A DNA stretch of 64,000 bases from Apodospora peruviana (GCA_033439685.1 JAUEDM010000006.1:1612001-1676000), one strand, 5' to 3'. Numbered from the stretch's first letter, positions 9,523-21,845 are shown. Translations and numbers: made by a program. The notes: a model not told the origin generated them from the sequence alone.

Positions 9523-10401
9523 ATGCTTATTCCCAAGGCAGACCGCAAGGCGATTCACGAGGTATGGGATTGGAATCTGTTTTTATGTCTGAGTATTGCA
9601 CTCTGGCGTACAATACTGCCAAAACTCGGCAGCAGAAACCATGCAGACGCAAAAAGAGATCCCTAGCTGACAGTTGTTGTAGTACCTCTTCCGTGAGGGA
9701 GTGATGGTCGCTGAGAAGGAGTAGGTTTTTTTTTACCGATTCCCCCCGAAAACAAGCCGTTCGATTTGCACATTTGGAGATTCGCGTTCCGCCGTACACC
9801 ACGATGCCATTCCAGATTACCGACGACCACATACACCCGCCCGCCCGCATGCACGACAACGAATGCTAATTCTATGACCCGTCTTCTAGCTATGAGTCCA
9901 CCCACGAGATGGGCCTCCGCAACCTCTATGTCATCAAGGCGTGCCAGTCTTTGACCTCGCGCGGCTACGTCAAGACCCAGTTCTCGTGGCAATACTACTA
10001 CTACACCCTCACCCCCGAGGGTCTTGACTACCTCCGGGAGTGGCTCCACCTCCCCGCCGAGATTGTTCCGGCCACCCACATCAAGCAGCAGCGGTCGCAC
10101 GCCCCTCCCCGTGGCATGATGGGCGAGGAGCAGCGCGGCGAGCGGAGATTCGGCGGCGGCCGTGGCCGTGGCGATCGTGACCGTGGTGACCGGGAGGGTG
10201 GCTACAGACGTCGTGACGCTGGTGAGGGCAAGGAGGGTGGTGCGCCGGGCGACTTTGCTCCTCAGTTGTAAGTTGAGCCTTTAGGTGTTTTTAGTTCTGG
10301 CAAAATAAAGGATATGTGCTAACCTGATGTAAAAAATCAGCCGTGGTGGATTCGGTCGTGGTGGTGGCCGTGGCGGTCGTGGCGAGGCTCCCCCTTCTTA
10401 G
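9523..10401 (+). CDS. rps10: Ribosomal protein eS10 (small subunit)
   Basis: Exons are 9523-9561, 9683-9720, 9890-10267 and 10341-10401, giving 171 residues. eS10 is a 40S subunit protein near the beak. The N-terminus MLIPKADRKAIHEYLFREG and the stretch LRNLYVIKACQSLTSRGYVKTQFSWQ-type core are characteristic, as is the YYYTLTPEGLDYLREWLHLP winged-helix end. The C-terminus is a long Arg/Gly tail with many RG and RGG repeats; it is much longer than in budding yeast (about 105 residues) and closer to the animal form. The first two coding exons are short (39 and 38 nt). The last intron interrupts the Gly/Arg tail. Confidence 0.95.
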
Positions 10402-11349
10402 GAGTAAGGTCGGGATGATATCTCTCTCATTTGGCTGCTTGCCTGCAAATGGCATGACGAATCCGGCGCGGGGCACGACACAACATGTACTCTAAGTCAA
10501 GAGTGAAAAGGGTCGACCAGCAAATCACCTATCTACTCTGCCCAGGACCGTAAAGTGGTTTGCATGTGGAGTTTGGTGGTTAGAGATCTTTTTTTCGGCA
10601 AATCTTCTGCATTCGGGGTTCATATCTGCGGTCTCTTCCAAATGCGAATTTTCAAGGCTTCGGTACCTTTGATTCTGTGACAGGCAGACCACTACGTGAG
10701 GATACCAAGGGCGTTTGCACTTTCCAAGACGAAAAGTATCTGGGAATCGGTGGTCGTGGTACACTCCGGGGGATATCTTTAGACCGAGAAATACTAATCA
10801 ATTTCCAACACATGTGATGTCAGTTATGTATGGTCAGTCCCCTGTTCCACGGTTTGCCAGCAGTCAACAAGTCGGCCTGCCTTTCGAGAAGCCATTTACC
10901 ATTGCGGCGTTGAATAATAAAAGTGACTTCTCTTGAAACATATTTGGGTACCTTACAGGGCACACCGAGAAGCTGATCAAGGCCTGTTCGTAGATAGGAA
11001 TAATCGAATACCAAAGTGATCTGCCTAATTCCTATCACTCTAGGACAAAGGTAGTTTATCTGTCTGCCTGTATCCCATCCCCTTTACGCTTTGACCGCCA
11101 AGCGAAACCTTGGTTTTCTAAGCCTAATCATGCCAAACAAACCCCTTTACCCCTTTCCTGCCGCGCCATGCTGGATAATAATAACAGTATTCGAGTTCTC
11201 CCAGCTTATTGGCACCACCCTGTACCTCAATCTCAAGGAACCCAAGTCTCCTCTCCTTAGTAGTCCCTTAGTATTTTGCATCTAACCACACCAGCCTCAA
11301 ATACGTTACCTTAGCATGCCACTCCCATCCCGTGGGATCCCACGGGAGT
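10402..11349. other. Convergent 3' region between eS10 and the HECT ligase
   Basis: 948 bp with no gene I can support. A perfect 18-bp palindrome (11329-11346) lies next to the HECT ligase stop codon and is listed separately. Confidence 0.5.
11329..11346. repeat. 18-bp perfect palindrome just after the HECT ligase stop codon
   Basis: CCCGTGGGATCCCACGGG, self-complementary over its whole length. It begins four bases beyond the stop codon (11350-11352, minus strand), so it would form a GC-rich stem at the very start of that 3' untranslated region. It may act in 3' end formation or mRNA stability; this is inference. Confidence 0.8.
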
Positions 11350-14300
11350 CTACTTCAACCCAAACCCCTCGCTCTCATACACAGCCGTCCACAAAAGTGT
11401 CTCGAGCTTATGGCGCGTCGGATACCGCCACAGCGCCAGGACATTAAAACACGTCCTTGCAGTCGGATACCTCTCGCAATCGTCGCCCAGGCACGAGACG
11501 CGGATCGTCAGCGACGCCGCGCCCATGGCCGGTATCCTGTCACTGCCCGTGATGAACAGCAGCAGCTTGCGCTGGTCCCTGGGGCTGGCGTGCTCAAACG
11601 TGTCCCAAAACCAGCGGATAATCGGCTCCGTCTCTGCCGGGTTCGGCGCGCCCCAGTTTTCGTATTCGGCCACCACCTTCAAGGATCCGATGTCGAGCGC
11701 CTCGTCCGAGCCGCGCACCAGCAGCTCAATCTCGTCCGGCCGAAAGAGCGACAGCGCGTTCCCGCCGCAGACGGTAAAGAAGCCGCGCTTGAACGGCTCA
11801 AACTGTCGCGAGACCGCCGCGTCGAGCAGGTGGCGCACGTACATGTCGACGTATTCCCTGCGGTTCGCGTTCGTGACTGCCCTCCTGTCTCCTCCCGGAC
11901 ATAATGGAACCCTCTCCGTCGCACCGTACCGGTCAGTGTCGATCATGAAATCGAGGCAGAGGGTAGATTCAACGTCCCCGTCGTAGTCGAGCAGCTGACG
12001 AAGCCCGTGAGCGAGGCGGGGACGGTATTCCGCCAGATCGTCAAGGGTGTACGTCATCGACTGCCGCGGCTGCGATGTCGAGACCGCCGGAGGAGGGGCG
12101 GCCATCAGGAGTTTTCGGAACGCAAAGGGCGGTAGAGCCACGTCCAGAATAGTGGAATTGTAGATGGCAAGACCAAAGACGACGCCCACCAAGAAAAATT
12201 GCTCTGATGGTTCCAGCGAATTCGGGTTGAAATAGCAGTATTGCGACTCCTCGTCATAGATAAACATTCCTGAGAAGTGTTAGCCATCAAAACCAAACTC
12301 ATTGTGTGGACTGTGGAAAGAACAAACCGTGATCCGGGTTGAATACCTCTCTCACGAGAAGCAAGAACCATTCCTTCCGGAGCCCACCCGCATCAACCCC
12401 TTCCTCGCCCTTGAAGTTTATCTTCAAGCCTTTCTTGATATCTTCTCCACCACCGCCAATCACCTCGCCCACGGCCTTCAGACTATCGTCCACCAAACAA
12501 TCCCGCCGGATATTTAACACGAGGAACTGTTGCACGACCCGATGCGTCATGATGCTGTCGAAAAAGGCGTCTCTGGCCTTGTTCTCCATCTGTCGCCTGG
12601 CATCATACTCCAAAATCTTGATTTTGGCACCAATGCTCAGCAAAAAGGGGTATTGGCAAAACGCAAACCGCCCTTTCTTTCTCTCCCACGCCTCAAAGTC
12701 GGCGAGGAGATCAGAATCGTCAAGCAGCGTCATGTAGAAATCGCTGGTCGCGAGGACCTGGCAATGATGGCTCGTGGCTGCTCGTTGTTCCGCACCGTTG
12801 GTAGTTGCGGCCACGCCACGCCGCACATGGGTCATATTGTTCGCCGCGAACAGGAACCCCAGGACCTGGGAGGCGGCTTTGATCTGCCAATCATCTTGGT
12901 AGACAATTTTCTTCTGTTTCTCTTTTTGCTTTCTGGATGCCTGCGACGATTGCCCCAACGCGGCATGAAGCGAGGCAGGAGACCGACCGGCTCCCATGCT
13001 TGGTATCAAGCCATCCGTCACGTCGACTTTGGCCTCGAACTTCTTTTCATTTTGCCTGATCAGGCGGTAGGCTAGGAAGCCAGCCACCAGGTCCTTCATC
13101 TGCACGAAGGACGACTCAGGATATCGGGCGAACCAACCTACAAGATGGTTGTGGCATTCGCCTGGCGTGTTAGACATCAAGCCGACAATACGCTTGATTA
13201 TTCCAGAATGCTGTCCGGACACCGGACCTTTGCCCTTTGAGGCCTCATTACTGCAGCGTGGAGAGGCTGTCTCTGGGTGTTCGAAATCGCCGAGATACGG
13301 TTTATATGATGCATGTAAGAGGGGATTCTCGGCGATGATTAGTAGAAACCGCAGTTCGTGTGGAGAAGTGATGGGTCTTCCTGGCCGTTTGAGGATCGTC
13401 TCGCTAGCTTTCAACAGCGTCCTTTGGGCGTGTTCCTGGCCTGCCAGGAGCTTGGTCTCGATTTCCTCCAATGCAGCAGAAGTTACGGCGAGAGAGGGAT
13501 CTTCACCCACCAGCTCGTCATAGACGTCCGGCCACGACCGCGTCACCTCAATAACGGCCCTGTACCATTCCTCTAACCCTGCCCAATCAATCCGAGGATT
13601 CCTGCTGCTCACTGCCGAGTGACCGCTGTCACTCCTGTTGGAGGCTGATCTGCCGGGTACCAAATCCTCCTGCCCCCCGGTCCACCAAGATCCATTTTCT
13701 GCAAAGTCGCCGAGCAGCAGAAGCTTGGCATCCAAGTCGATGATAGGATAGTCGGTATTTTGCGATTCTTTCCGAGGCTGTTCATGCTGCTGCTGCTGAC
13801 GACGACGTCCCCCTTCTCCAACTGGCCTACTGCGAGTACTAGACCGGGGAGCAGTGAAGGACGAATTTAGACACTGGAAGGAAGTGAAGCAGCTGACTAC
13901 ATAGTCCTCTAGTTGCTTGAACATCCGCTTCGGTTCGGTTTCAGGGCTTGATGGTGGAGGAGCATCTTGCTGACAACGGGTCTGGTTTGCAAACTCCCGT
14001 AGTACAGGCCGTCTGTCTGGATAGGACGTCGATAATGACCTTGTGTTTGGTTGACGTAATGGATTTGGCTGAAGGTATGATCCTGAAGATTCACCAAACT
14101 GCTGTTGCGTCCCATAAGCTTGTGCATTCTTGAGTCTTGTGGCTAAAGCCGACGCGAATTCGTTGCGGCAGGGCGATGGTGGAGACGCGCTTACACCTTG
14201 CCCTTGGTGACCGGCCGTCGACCCTCTTCTCGACTTTGCGCCCAACTCGGAGACCAGAAAAGAGCGCAAGCATTGTGTAGCTATAGTCTTGGTGAGCTCG

Positions 14301-14961
14301 AGAGAAACTGGGTTCTCTATGTCCATTCCTGTTAGCAATCGACCAGTGGACCAAGAAGACGGGCTCTCATACCACTGGACCGAGACCGTTCGTCCACGGA
14401 AGGACCCGACTTTTGAGTCCCCTCAGATCTCTGCTCCCGCGGCGGCGGCCGCAAATCGTTAATGGTCAGGCAGATGGTGCACTTGAAGACCTGCAATTCC
14501 CTAGGCCAGCGCACCAGAGACCCGCACGTCATGCAATTCCCGGTGCTGAAGTCCCTGCTCCCGACCGACGAGCCATTCCTATGGCCTCGGGTTTGGGGTT
14601 TGTTGAGCTTCGGCATAGGCCCTGCCTCGTCAGCGGAATCGGGATCGGATTCCTCGACTGCCATCGTGCCCGACTTCTTCTTCTTGCTGGAGAACAAGGA
14701 CGGGAAGGGGTGGCTCATGGAGCGGTTGTGGCGGGGCCTTTGGGGGTGTAGATCTTCGTCCGAAGAGCTCGATTCGACTTGATCATGCAGGTTATCCATA
14801 GCCTCGAATTGGGTCATGCGACTAGCACCCGTAAATCGACCGCTGGTTGATCCAGACGCAGCAGGCGGGCGACGAGCGGTCGAGTAACTCTGGCTTTGGC
14901 CCTGGCTTGATGGGAGGTCAATTGGACGATGCGAGTCCACTCTGTCGGGCCAGGGAGCCAT
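11350..14961 (-). CDS. HECT-type E3 ubiquitin ligase, Hul4-like
   Basis: Exons on the minus strand are 14373-14961, 12328-14316 and 11350-12269, giving 1165 residues. The C-terminal HECT domain (about the last 370 residues) carries GVDAGGLRKEWF and FNPDHGMFIYD, and its catalytic loop reads ARTCFNV, with the thioester Cys near residue 1133. Near residue 145 lies a zinc-binding motif, CMTCGSLVRWPRE...FKCTIC, also seen in the Hul4 group. Most of the N-terminal half is Ser/Arg/Gln-rich and low complexity. I start at ATG 14961, in good context. The upstream in-frame codon is TTG. For the first intron two in-frame acceptors exist, ending at 14317 or 14329. I prefer the 56-bp version because it leaves normal spacing from the GCTAAC branch site. 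The symbol HUL4 is likely but unproven. Confidence 0.88.
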
Positions 14962-16286
14962 GGCGGGTGGATGCCGGTGCTTCAAGTCTCGGGCGGGAAA
15001 CAGTGAAGGCCTCGAAACAAGGCATTGATATCGAGAATGGTGATGACGACGGTAGCACCTTCAGCTGCGGCCGGCTGCAGCCCTTGTGATATGCCGTTTC
15101 CTCGTCAATTCGTCAATGTAAATGAAAGATGTTCCTGCTCCACGAGCCGCAACTCGGATCCTCGGTCTTTCCCTTCCCGCTTGTTCTCCGTAGTAAAGCT
15201 CGATGGGCCTAAGAGCGGGCCGGCGCAAACGAATCGAGGGTTAGGACGAGGCTGTCGTCGAGCTATCGAGCGGCGGGGAGCAGGTCAAGCAAGCTCACGA
15301 GATATCCATTTACTTTTACGTGTGGTCCGAAAAGCGCGCCGTTACCGAGAAAAGAGAGACAATCAAAACAGGAAACCCACTCTACAGATTTCGGCTGCCC
15401 AGTGAAGATGTTGTTGAAGGACCTCGGGAGCTGAAGCCTCCCGGTCTGAAAACAACACCGGAAGCCGAGACTGAGGGGTTGTCTCCTGCCACAAGTTGCA
15501 GTGACTTGCTCTTCAGGCGTTTTTGTGGCGCTGCGAAACAATACAGGGCACTCCCCTCGTATTATGGAACTTGAGCTAATCGTCGAATCATGATTCCAAG
15601 TTGTCATGAACACGAAGCTGGGAAGTTTCAAACAGGAACCACGTCACATCATTAGTGTAGACCTAAAATCCTGGGAAAACGAGATCGTCGATATACGAAG
15701 TTTCATGCGCCTGATCCGTATAAAAGCTTGACAAAATCGGGAGGGTGTCGTGCATACAGCCCTGAATAAGACAGGGAAGCCCGGGACAGCCCTGTATGTA
15801 GCGTCGGGCTACCAGAACCGGGCATGTGCCGGGTCAGCACCAACTGCCCTACTGGGAGCTAGCACGCACAGCAGTTGACAGCCTGGAAGTGGAGCCCCGA
15901 GCGACCGACCGGGCACTTCGATTCCGGCTGCTGCTCCATTCCGTCCCGCATTCATTCCAACGGAGCTCTGTGAGTGTTCGATTCACCGTGAACAATCTAC
16001 TCATGGAAACAGGCTATAACATCGATAAGGCTGAAACTACCAGACATATTGAAGCCTGTGCTTTGCCTTTGTTAATTTCAAAGCGCACTTGATGAAGCGG
16101 ATGGCGAGAGTCTTGGTCCGGGTGGCTTAACATGTCGGCGGTCCAACGGGACGGCTGCCTGCTCGGTTGTCCTAAGCAGATTCCGGACACGTCACCAACC
16201 TCATCTCTCCTCATTGTCATGTCGCATCTCAGAGGCCTCAGAAATCGGCTCAACAGCCCAGAAATAACCAACCAGGTAATACAACC
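14962..16286. promoter_or_regulatory. Divergent intergenic region between the HECT ligase and the EEP gene
   Basis: 1325 bp of promoter and leader sequence. Several short open frames are present but none resembles a known product or carries splice signals that extend it. I see no RNA gene. Confidence 0.4.
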
Positions 16287-17369
16287 ATGGCATTTTCACG
16301 CATGTTTGGTGGGCCGAACTGGACGCCTGGGCAACCCTGTCGCCAGGCTTTCTACGAGTTCAACGACGGGGCCTGGACACGCACTCATTCCAACTGGTCT
16401 TCGGGGATGCCCTTTAATTGGGTTCCGCCGCCAGAAAGCGAGTCCGCTAGCAGTTCTGATGCCTCCCCGGCTGCGGCGGAATTGAAGGAGGTCTCGATAT
16501 TATCATGGAACATCGATTTCATGCGGATCTTGCCGAATGCTAGGATGAAGGCTGCCCTGGCGCATCTTCGCAGCCTCGTCGAGGGGGAGACCCAACGCAG
16601 CATTATCATGCTGAACGAGATGGTCATGTCCGATCTGAATTTGATACAGTCGGCCGACTGGATACAGCGGGGCTACCGGGTGACGGATATCTCGGAGGAG
16701 TACTGGGATGGCGACTACGGTAAGCTGTACCTACTACTTGATCCAGCATTGGGATACCCAGGACGAACTATCTAAACAATTCATATAGGCACCTGCATAC
16801 TCGTCCCAAGGTCCATGCCGGTCAAGCAAGTCTTTCGTGTCCATTATGACGCTACAAACATGGGACGCGATGCTCTGTTTGTCGACATTGATCTGCCGCA
16901 AGACAAGACGTTCCGTATCTGCAGCACCCACCTCGAGTCGCTGGTAGCAGATCCGCCCATGCGACCTGACCAGCTCGCTCAAGCAGCCAAGTTCATGCAC
17001 GAGGCGGGTGCAAGTGTTCTTGGAGGTGATCTGAATGCCATCCAGCCGTTTGATAAGACGTTGCACCTGGACAACAATCTCAAGGACGCCTATCTCGAGA
17101 GCGGTGGGGAGGAAGACGCCGAGTCCGGGATGACGTGGGGCCAGATGGCATCGACCTGGCAACGGGGCAAATTCGGACTCACCAGGATGGATAAGATGCT
17201 CTATTGCGGTGGGCTTGAGCTCATCGGTTTTGAGAGATTCGGGATGGATGTCGAGGTTGAGGACGAGCTGGACCGGCAAAGATTGACCGCAAAGGGCCTT
17301 GAGAAGGGATGGGTTACCGACCACCTTGGTGTCAAGGCGGACTTTCGAATCACCGTCGGGCCAGCCTAA
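16287..17369 (+). CDS. Endonuclease/exonuclease/phosphatase-family protein, TDP2-like
   Basis: Exons are 16287-16719 and 16789-17369, giving 337 residues. The fold is that of Mg-dependent phosphodiesterases. Motifs in order: LSWNID (about residue 72, metal/phosphate-binding Asn), LNEMV (acidic metal ligand, in place of the usual QE), STHLES (about residue 212), GGDLNA (Asp/Asn catalytic pair) and TDHLG near the C-terminus (catalytic Asp-His). The arrangement resembles tyrosyl-DNA phosphodiesterase 2, which removes topoisomerase II adducts from DNA 5' ends. The N-terminal 60 residues (GGPNWTPGQPCRQAFYEF...) look like a fungal-specific extension. The substrate cannot be told from sequence. The intron (16720-16788) is phase 1 with TATAG acceptor. 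Confidence 0.85.
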
Positions 17370-18047
17370 TAAATTAGGTTTACGGTGTTGCGAGTTTATT
17401 ATTAGTAATGTTAGCATTCGACCTCTTAAAAGGTTTGACGAAGTGGTGAATTGGAGACGTGGGCTTTGCAATTTCGGTGCAAGTCGCTTGAATGTCCAGC
17501 CTCTCGAGTCAAAACGGCTCCGCCCAGGATTTCTGAACACCATACCGCTTCAACGCGCGCTTTGATAATGCGTGCACTACGCGACGCGCCATTTGTAAGA
17601 AAATCGTGATTTATCGGAGCTGTCAACGGATACCTGCATACCAGACGTGGTCGGCTGATGTACGGAATACCGCTTGGGAATGCGGCCAGGTGGCTGACAG
17701 GTGGAGCCCACTAACAATGGAAAACGTCCAGGCCGAGGAAGCTTTGTGATCAAATGCTTGCCGGCCCGGCAGTATGGTGCTTACCGCAAGCATCTGAATC
17801 TCACATTGGAACCCGCCACAGAGCGCTGCAAGCCGAGCTGGGACGCCTGGGATCGTCTGACTGACGACATACTGCCGGGACCGGGACCTGGCTCCTCATA
17901 AACACCATAGATGCCCCTCCCATCCAGCCCCTCCGCACCCTCCGCGGCCTATTCATCCGTCTTTGAATAGCCTCACGATCACGACCAACCAGCGCAACAC
18001 AAAGGGCTTCCCACCGGCCCCCCTCCCTGGCCGATCGATGCTCTCCA
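17370..18047. other. Intergenic region upstream of the CHY/RING ligase gene
   Basis: 678 bp between two plus-strand genes; presumably the terminator of the EEP gene and the promoter of the next. The last 150 bp are C-rich leader sequence. No gene seen. Confidence 0.4.
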
Positions 18048-20358
18048 ATGGAGTCTCTGGTCTCCGAGTTCATCATAAACCCTGTCCTGCGCCAGGCCCG
18101 CCGCTTTTCCTCGGGATTCGCCACCAACGAATCTGTGTCGATGAATGCCGCTCAGCACCACCGGACGAGGTCGATGGGAGTCGAGGCCGACTCGGGCATT
18201 GGGAATGCGATTTTTGAGGTGGAGGAGGACAGAGGGGTTGCGCTGGACGTGGATCCGGAACCTCGCCATTTGATCGTGAGACCCGCCGCCGCCAACGTTG
18301 ATCAAGTCGCACAAACGGCCGTTCCAAGTTATGGTAACTTAGCGTTGCGCAGCATAGACGACGTCCCGCCGACTGAGGACCACGTTCTTAGACCGACACT
18401 AGTCCCCGACAACGGCTCGGAACCGCCGCAATGGACGACTACTACTCCCATTGGTACTCCCAGTGGTCGCAACCAAGACTCGACGCTACCCGAGGACGAT
18501 GGAATGGGGCCCTTAAGGCGGAGGATACACGAGATCCAATCGCAGGACATCCCGCAAGGAGAGAAAGCGCAACTGGTGCACCAGGCGTTGCTGGAGGGGT
18601 ATACAAAATCGCGGTTTTCTATATCGCCAAGTGAAGCCGCACTTAAACTGGGCGCCTCGCCGACAACGAATTACGTTGTACCAGACACATCCAGGACTCT
18701 TCAGCAGGCGTTGAAGTCCTGGAACCCACTTGGCGATGGATCGGGGCCGCTGGCTCTCCCGCTCAGCGAGGAGGACCGTAGACCGACTTACGTACCAGTA
18801 AGCCCTGCGGACCAGGCCGGCCTAGGAGAGCAACATGAAGCAGAAGAAAACGGTCAGCCGGCGCTTCTCGGGTGTCAGCATTACCGGCGGAACGTAAAGC
18901 TTCAATGCGCGACGTGCGAGAAGTGGTACACTTGCCGGTTTTGCCACGACGCGGTAGAAGACCACGTGCTGCCGCGCAAGGAGACCAAGAACATGTTATG
19001 CATGCTCTGCGGCTGCCCTCAGCGGGCCTCAGATACATGTATTCAATGCGGCGAAACGGCCGCGCACTACTACTGTGGAGTGTGCAAGCTCTGGAACGAT
19101 GACCCCAACAAGGCTATCTATCACTGCAATGATTGCGGCCTATGCCGCGTTGGCCAAGGTTTAGGGAAAGACTTTTTCCACTGCAAGGTGAGTTACCGTT
19201 GCCCCTCCTTTTTCGACCATATAACATGTAATTGGCCCCTGACAGCTGTCAAAAAAACAAAAAAAGAAATGCTCCGCGTGTATCTCCGTGGGTAGCACCG
19301 TCCACAAGTGCATCGAGCGGTCCATCGACTGCGACTGCCCCATCTGCGGGGAGTACATGTTCAACTCGCCGCGTCCCGTCGTCTTCATGAAGTGCGGCCA
19401 CAGCATCCACCGGCACTGCTTCAACGAACACATGCAAACGTCGTACAAGTGCCCGCTCTGCAACAAGAGCTGCGTCAACATGGAGTACCAGTTCCGCAAC
19501 TTTGACATCGCCATCCTGACGCAGCCGATGCCGGTTGAGTACCGCGACGCCCGCGCCATCGTGTCGTGCAACGACTGCAGCGCCAAGAGTCAGACGGCCT
19601 ACCACTGGCTCGGGCTCAAGTGCACCGTCTGCCACTCGTACAACACGGTCCAGCTGCAGCTGCTGAACATGCCCGGCGACGCCACGACGCCGCAGGCCAT
19701 GGCGCGGGAGGAGGCCATCACTTCCGCTCGAGAGCAGCCGCGGCACATGTCAGGAGAGGCCGCCCGGATACTTGCTGAGATGAGGAGGGCGCACGAGGAG
19801 GCGGTGGCGGTGGCAGCAGCGGCGGGTGCGGTGGTTATCCCGCCGGAGAATGGGGAGCCTTCTTCGGTGGGTCCTCCTCCTCTGGCGACTGGGTCACTGG
19901 AACAGGTTTCCCACGGTTCTGATTTCCTAGTGCCGCCGATGCCGAGTATTTATGCTGCTCCTGCTGACCCTGCTGCTCCTCATGCTGCTGATGCTACTTC
20001 TACTGCTGCTGCTCCTGCTCCTGCTGCTCCTGCTGCTGCTGCTCCTGCTGCTGCTGCTACTACCGAGTCTGTTATTAACCCGTCTGTGGTACTTGTCACG
20101 TCGCCGGAACTGTCATGGCTTCCGCCGACATCTGGTGTGGGCGAAACGGATGACTCGGAAGAGGAAGATATGCTTGATTTTTGGGGTAGCGACGCTGGCT
20201 ATATAAGAAGGAACCTGACTTCGGCGGACGGGAACGGCGATGAAGAAGATGATGATGATGAAGATGACGACGACGACGAGAGTTCTGCTGACGAGTGTGA
20301 TGTCGATACGGATGAAGAGGAGGATGCTAATGAGATTGTACTATTTGGACATAGATGA
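18048..20358 (+). CDS. CHY-zinc-finger and RING E3 ubiquitin ligase (RCHY1/Pirh2 family)
   Basis: Exons are 18048-19187 and 19267-20358, giving 743 residues. Residues 1-270 are low-complexity. A CHY zinc finger begins GCQHYRRNVKLQCATC (about 275) and continues through LCMLCG and YYCGVCKLWNDD. The CTCHY segment IYHCNDCGLCRVG...FHCKKCSACIS follows. The RING finger is CPICGEYMFNS...CGHSIHRHC...CPLC (about 404-445), then a zinc-ribbon segment CNDCSAKSQ...CTVC. This is the domain order of RCHY1, which ubiquitinates nuclear regulators. The tail has an Ala/Pro run encoded by a GCT/CCT microsatellite and a very acidic end. I chose the acceptor at 19266 because it keeps the conserved FHC-x2-C spacing. 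An upstream in-frame acceptor near 19245 would insert eight residues. Confidence 0.9.
19948..20062 (+). repeat. Coding microsatellite (GCT/CCT-rich) in the CHY/RING ligase
   Basis: Imperfect GCT and CCT triplet runs encoding an Ala/Pro-rich stretch. Other frames over the same bases read as long Leu runs, which are artefacts. Length is likely to vary between strains. Confidence 0.8.
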
Positions 20359-21454
20359 TGTGATTGCTCACTCATCTGTTCAGCGATGGGTTCTCCAATT
20401 TTCTTTCTTCAACGATAAGGAATAGCGAATAAAAACGTATGTATGTGGTTTGGTGTGGGATTACTGACTGATTGACCTAGCTAATTTACGGTTTTTTCCC
20501 CCTTAGGTTTCATGGGCTATGATCTACTCACTCTCAATTTGTTGTTTGGAGTTGAGTGGCTTTTGTATCTGGGCGATGGCTTACACAGTACGATACACGA
20601 GATGGAATGAGGATAAAGAAATCACACAACATTGGATAAGCGAGCATTGCATTTGGATAATTCGGACGGATTGATTGGGTTATTAACCCTTCTAGTAGGC
20701 GTTGTACATGCCTACCGTACGGCAAGATTGCTTTTGTGTTTGTGTTATTAGTTGGGATACCTACCAGGTACTGTACTTTGGCTAGCGAGCAAGCAAGCAA
20801 CGGTTACCTTTGGGACGATGTTAGGGAGAGACGAAATCTGCACATTTTGACGAACAGAGGAGTGAGCGAGCGCGCGCTGCTTGGTTTGGTTACCTGTCTC
20901 TATGTGTTTCTAAGCTTGACACTCAGGTTTCGTCTAAATTCTCATATAGTTTCAGGACAGTTTTTGATTATATACTCTAATGTGAGACTTTTTGTTTCTA
21001 CTTTCGACTTGCATTTATTACACGGCATATCCATATTCATCATCGGTGCTATCTAGACTTGATATTGTTTTATAACTTTTCTAAATCTAGTTTTGGGTCT
21101 GAATCTTGACTGTGGTTGAAGGTCAAGCTTCACTTTGGTCGAGTAAAGTTTCAATGGCATGCCAATAAACACTAACTGGCTCACTTGCAGACTTCCCTCC
21201 CTCCGCTCATGTCAACCTCACAGATATCGTTTCGTCTGTCTGTCCATCCTGCATCCTTTCGCGAGCGACAGGTAAAAGAGCCCACACCTTCCTGACATGA
21301 CTGGTGATAAGGTACCTATCAAGCTTCATTGCTTGCCCTAGTGTCGTGGTATCTGCTGCGTTTCTTTGCTTTGCCTTTGATGTTTTGCCGAACCTCGGCT
21401 CTCACACACCGTCTGCTCTTGCGATGGAGGAGTAACCATCACCGGTGTACTCAT
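20359..21454. other. Convergent intergenic region, no gene seen
   Basis: 1.1 kb of AT-rich sequence between the 3' ends of the CHY/RING ligase and MOZART1. A stretch of 100-residue open frame near 20736-21056 has no recognisable features. Confidence 0.45.
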
Positions 21455-21845
21455 TCATCTCCGAGCACGCGTGGAAGAAGAACCAGCTCCCGCAGCCTCG
21501 ATCTGGACCTCCTGGGCCTCATTGCGGAGTTCCTTCACGGCGGTCTACACATACATGCCTTTGTTAGACAAAAGAAAAAGGAGCAAGAGTAGAAAAGAGA
21601 GAAAGCTTACAGCGAGAGCCTCAGGGTTGACGCCATTCTCTATCATTGATATGCAGATGGACAGTGTCCGGCGGTCGAGGTGGCAGTTCTTGTTGAGGCC
21701 AAATCAATCAGTTCGGGGGTTGGGGCTGGGAAGTTGTGAGTGTGAAGATGGACGCGCTTACAAGGATGGTCGAGATCTCGTGGAGAATGTCCACGGCCAG
21801 TTGAGCCGCGGCTTGCTTCTCGCTTCGATCGTTTGAGGGTGGCAT
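21455..21845 (-). CDS. mzt1: MOZART1 (Mzt1), gamma-tubulin complex component
   Basis: Exons on the minus strand are 21762-21845, 21611-21688 and 21455-21544, giving 83 residues. Because it is split into three short exons it does not appear as one long open frame. The core AVDILHEISTILNCHLDRR-like segment and TLSICISMIENGVNPEALA followed by VKELRNEAQ match MOZART1 almost end to end. Mzt1 is a tiny helical protein that binds N-terminal regions of gamma-tubulin complex proteins and is needed to recruit them to microtubule organising centres. The tail SSSTRARR is variable. Introns (73 and 66 bp) are phase 0 with GTAAGC donors. The next gene on the same strand is SPC25, another spindle component. 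Confidence 0.93.

Noticed and set aside
15826..16092. 88-residue plus-strand open frame upstream of the EEP gene
   Set aside because: No homology recognised and no splice site joins it to the EEP gene in frame.
19952..20206. Leu-rich open frame resembling a membrane protein
   Set aside because: It is the +2 reading of the GCT/CCT microsatellite that encodes the Ala/Pro run of the CHY/RING ligase.
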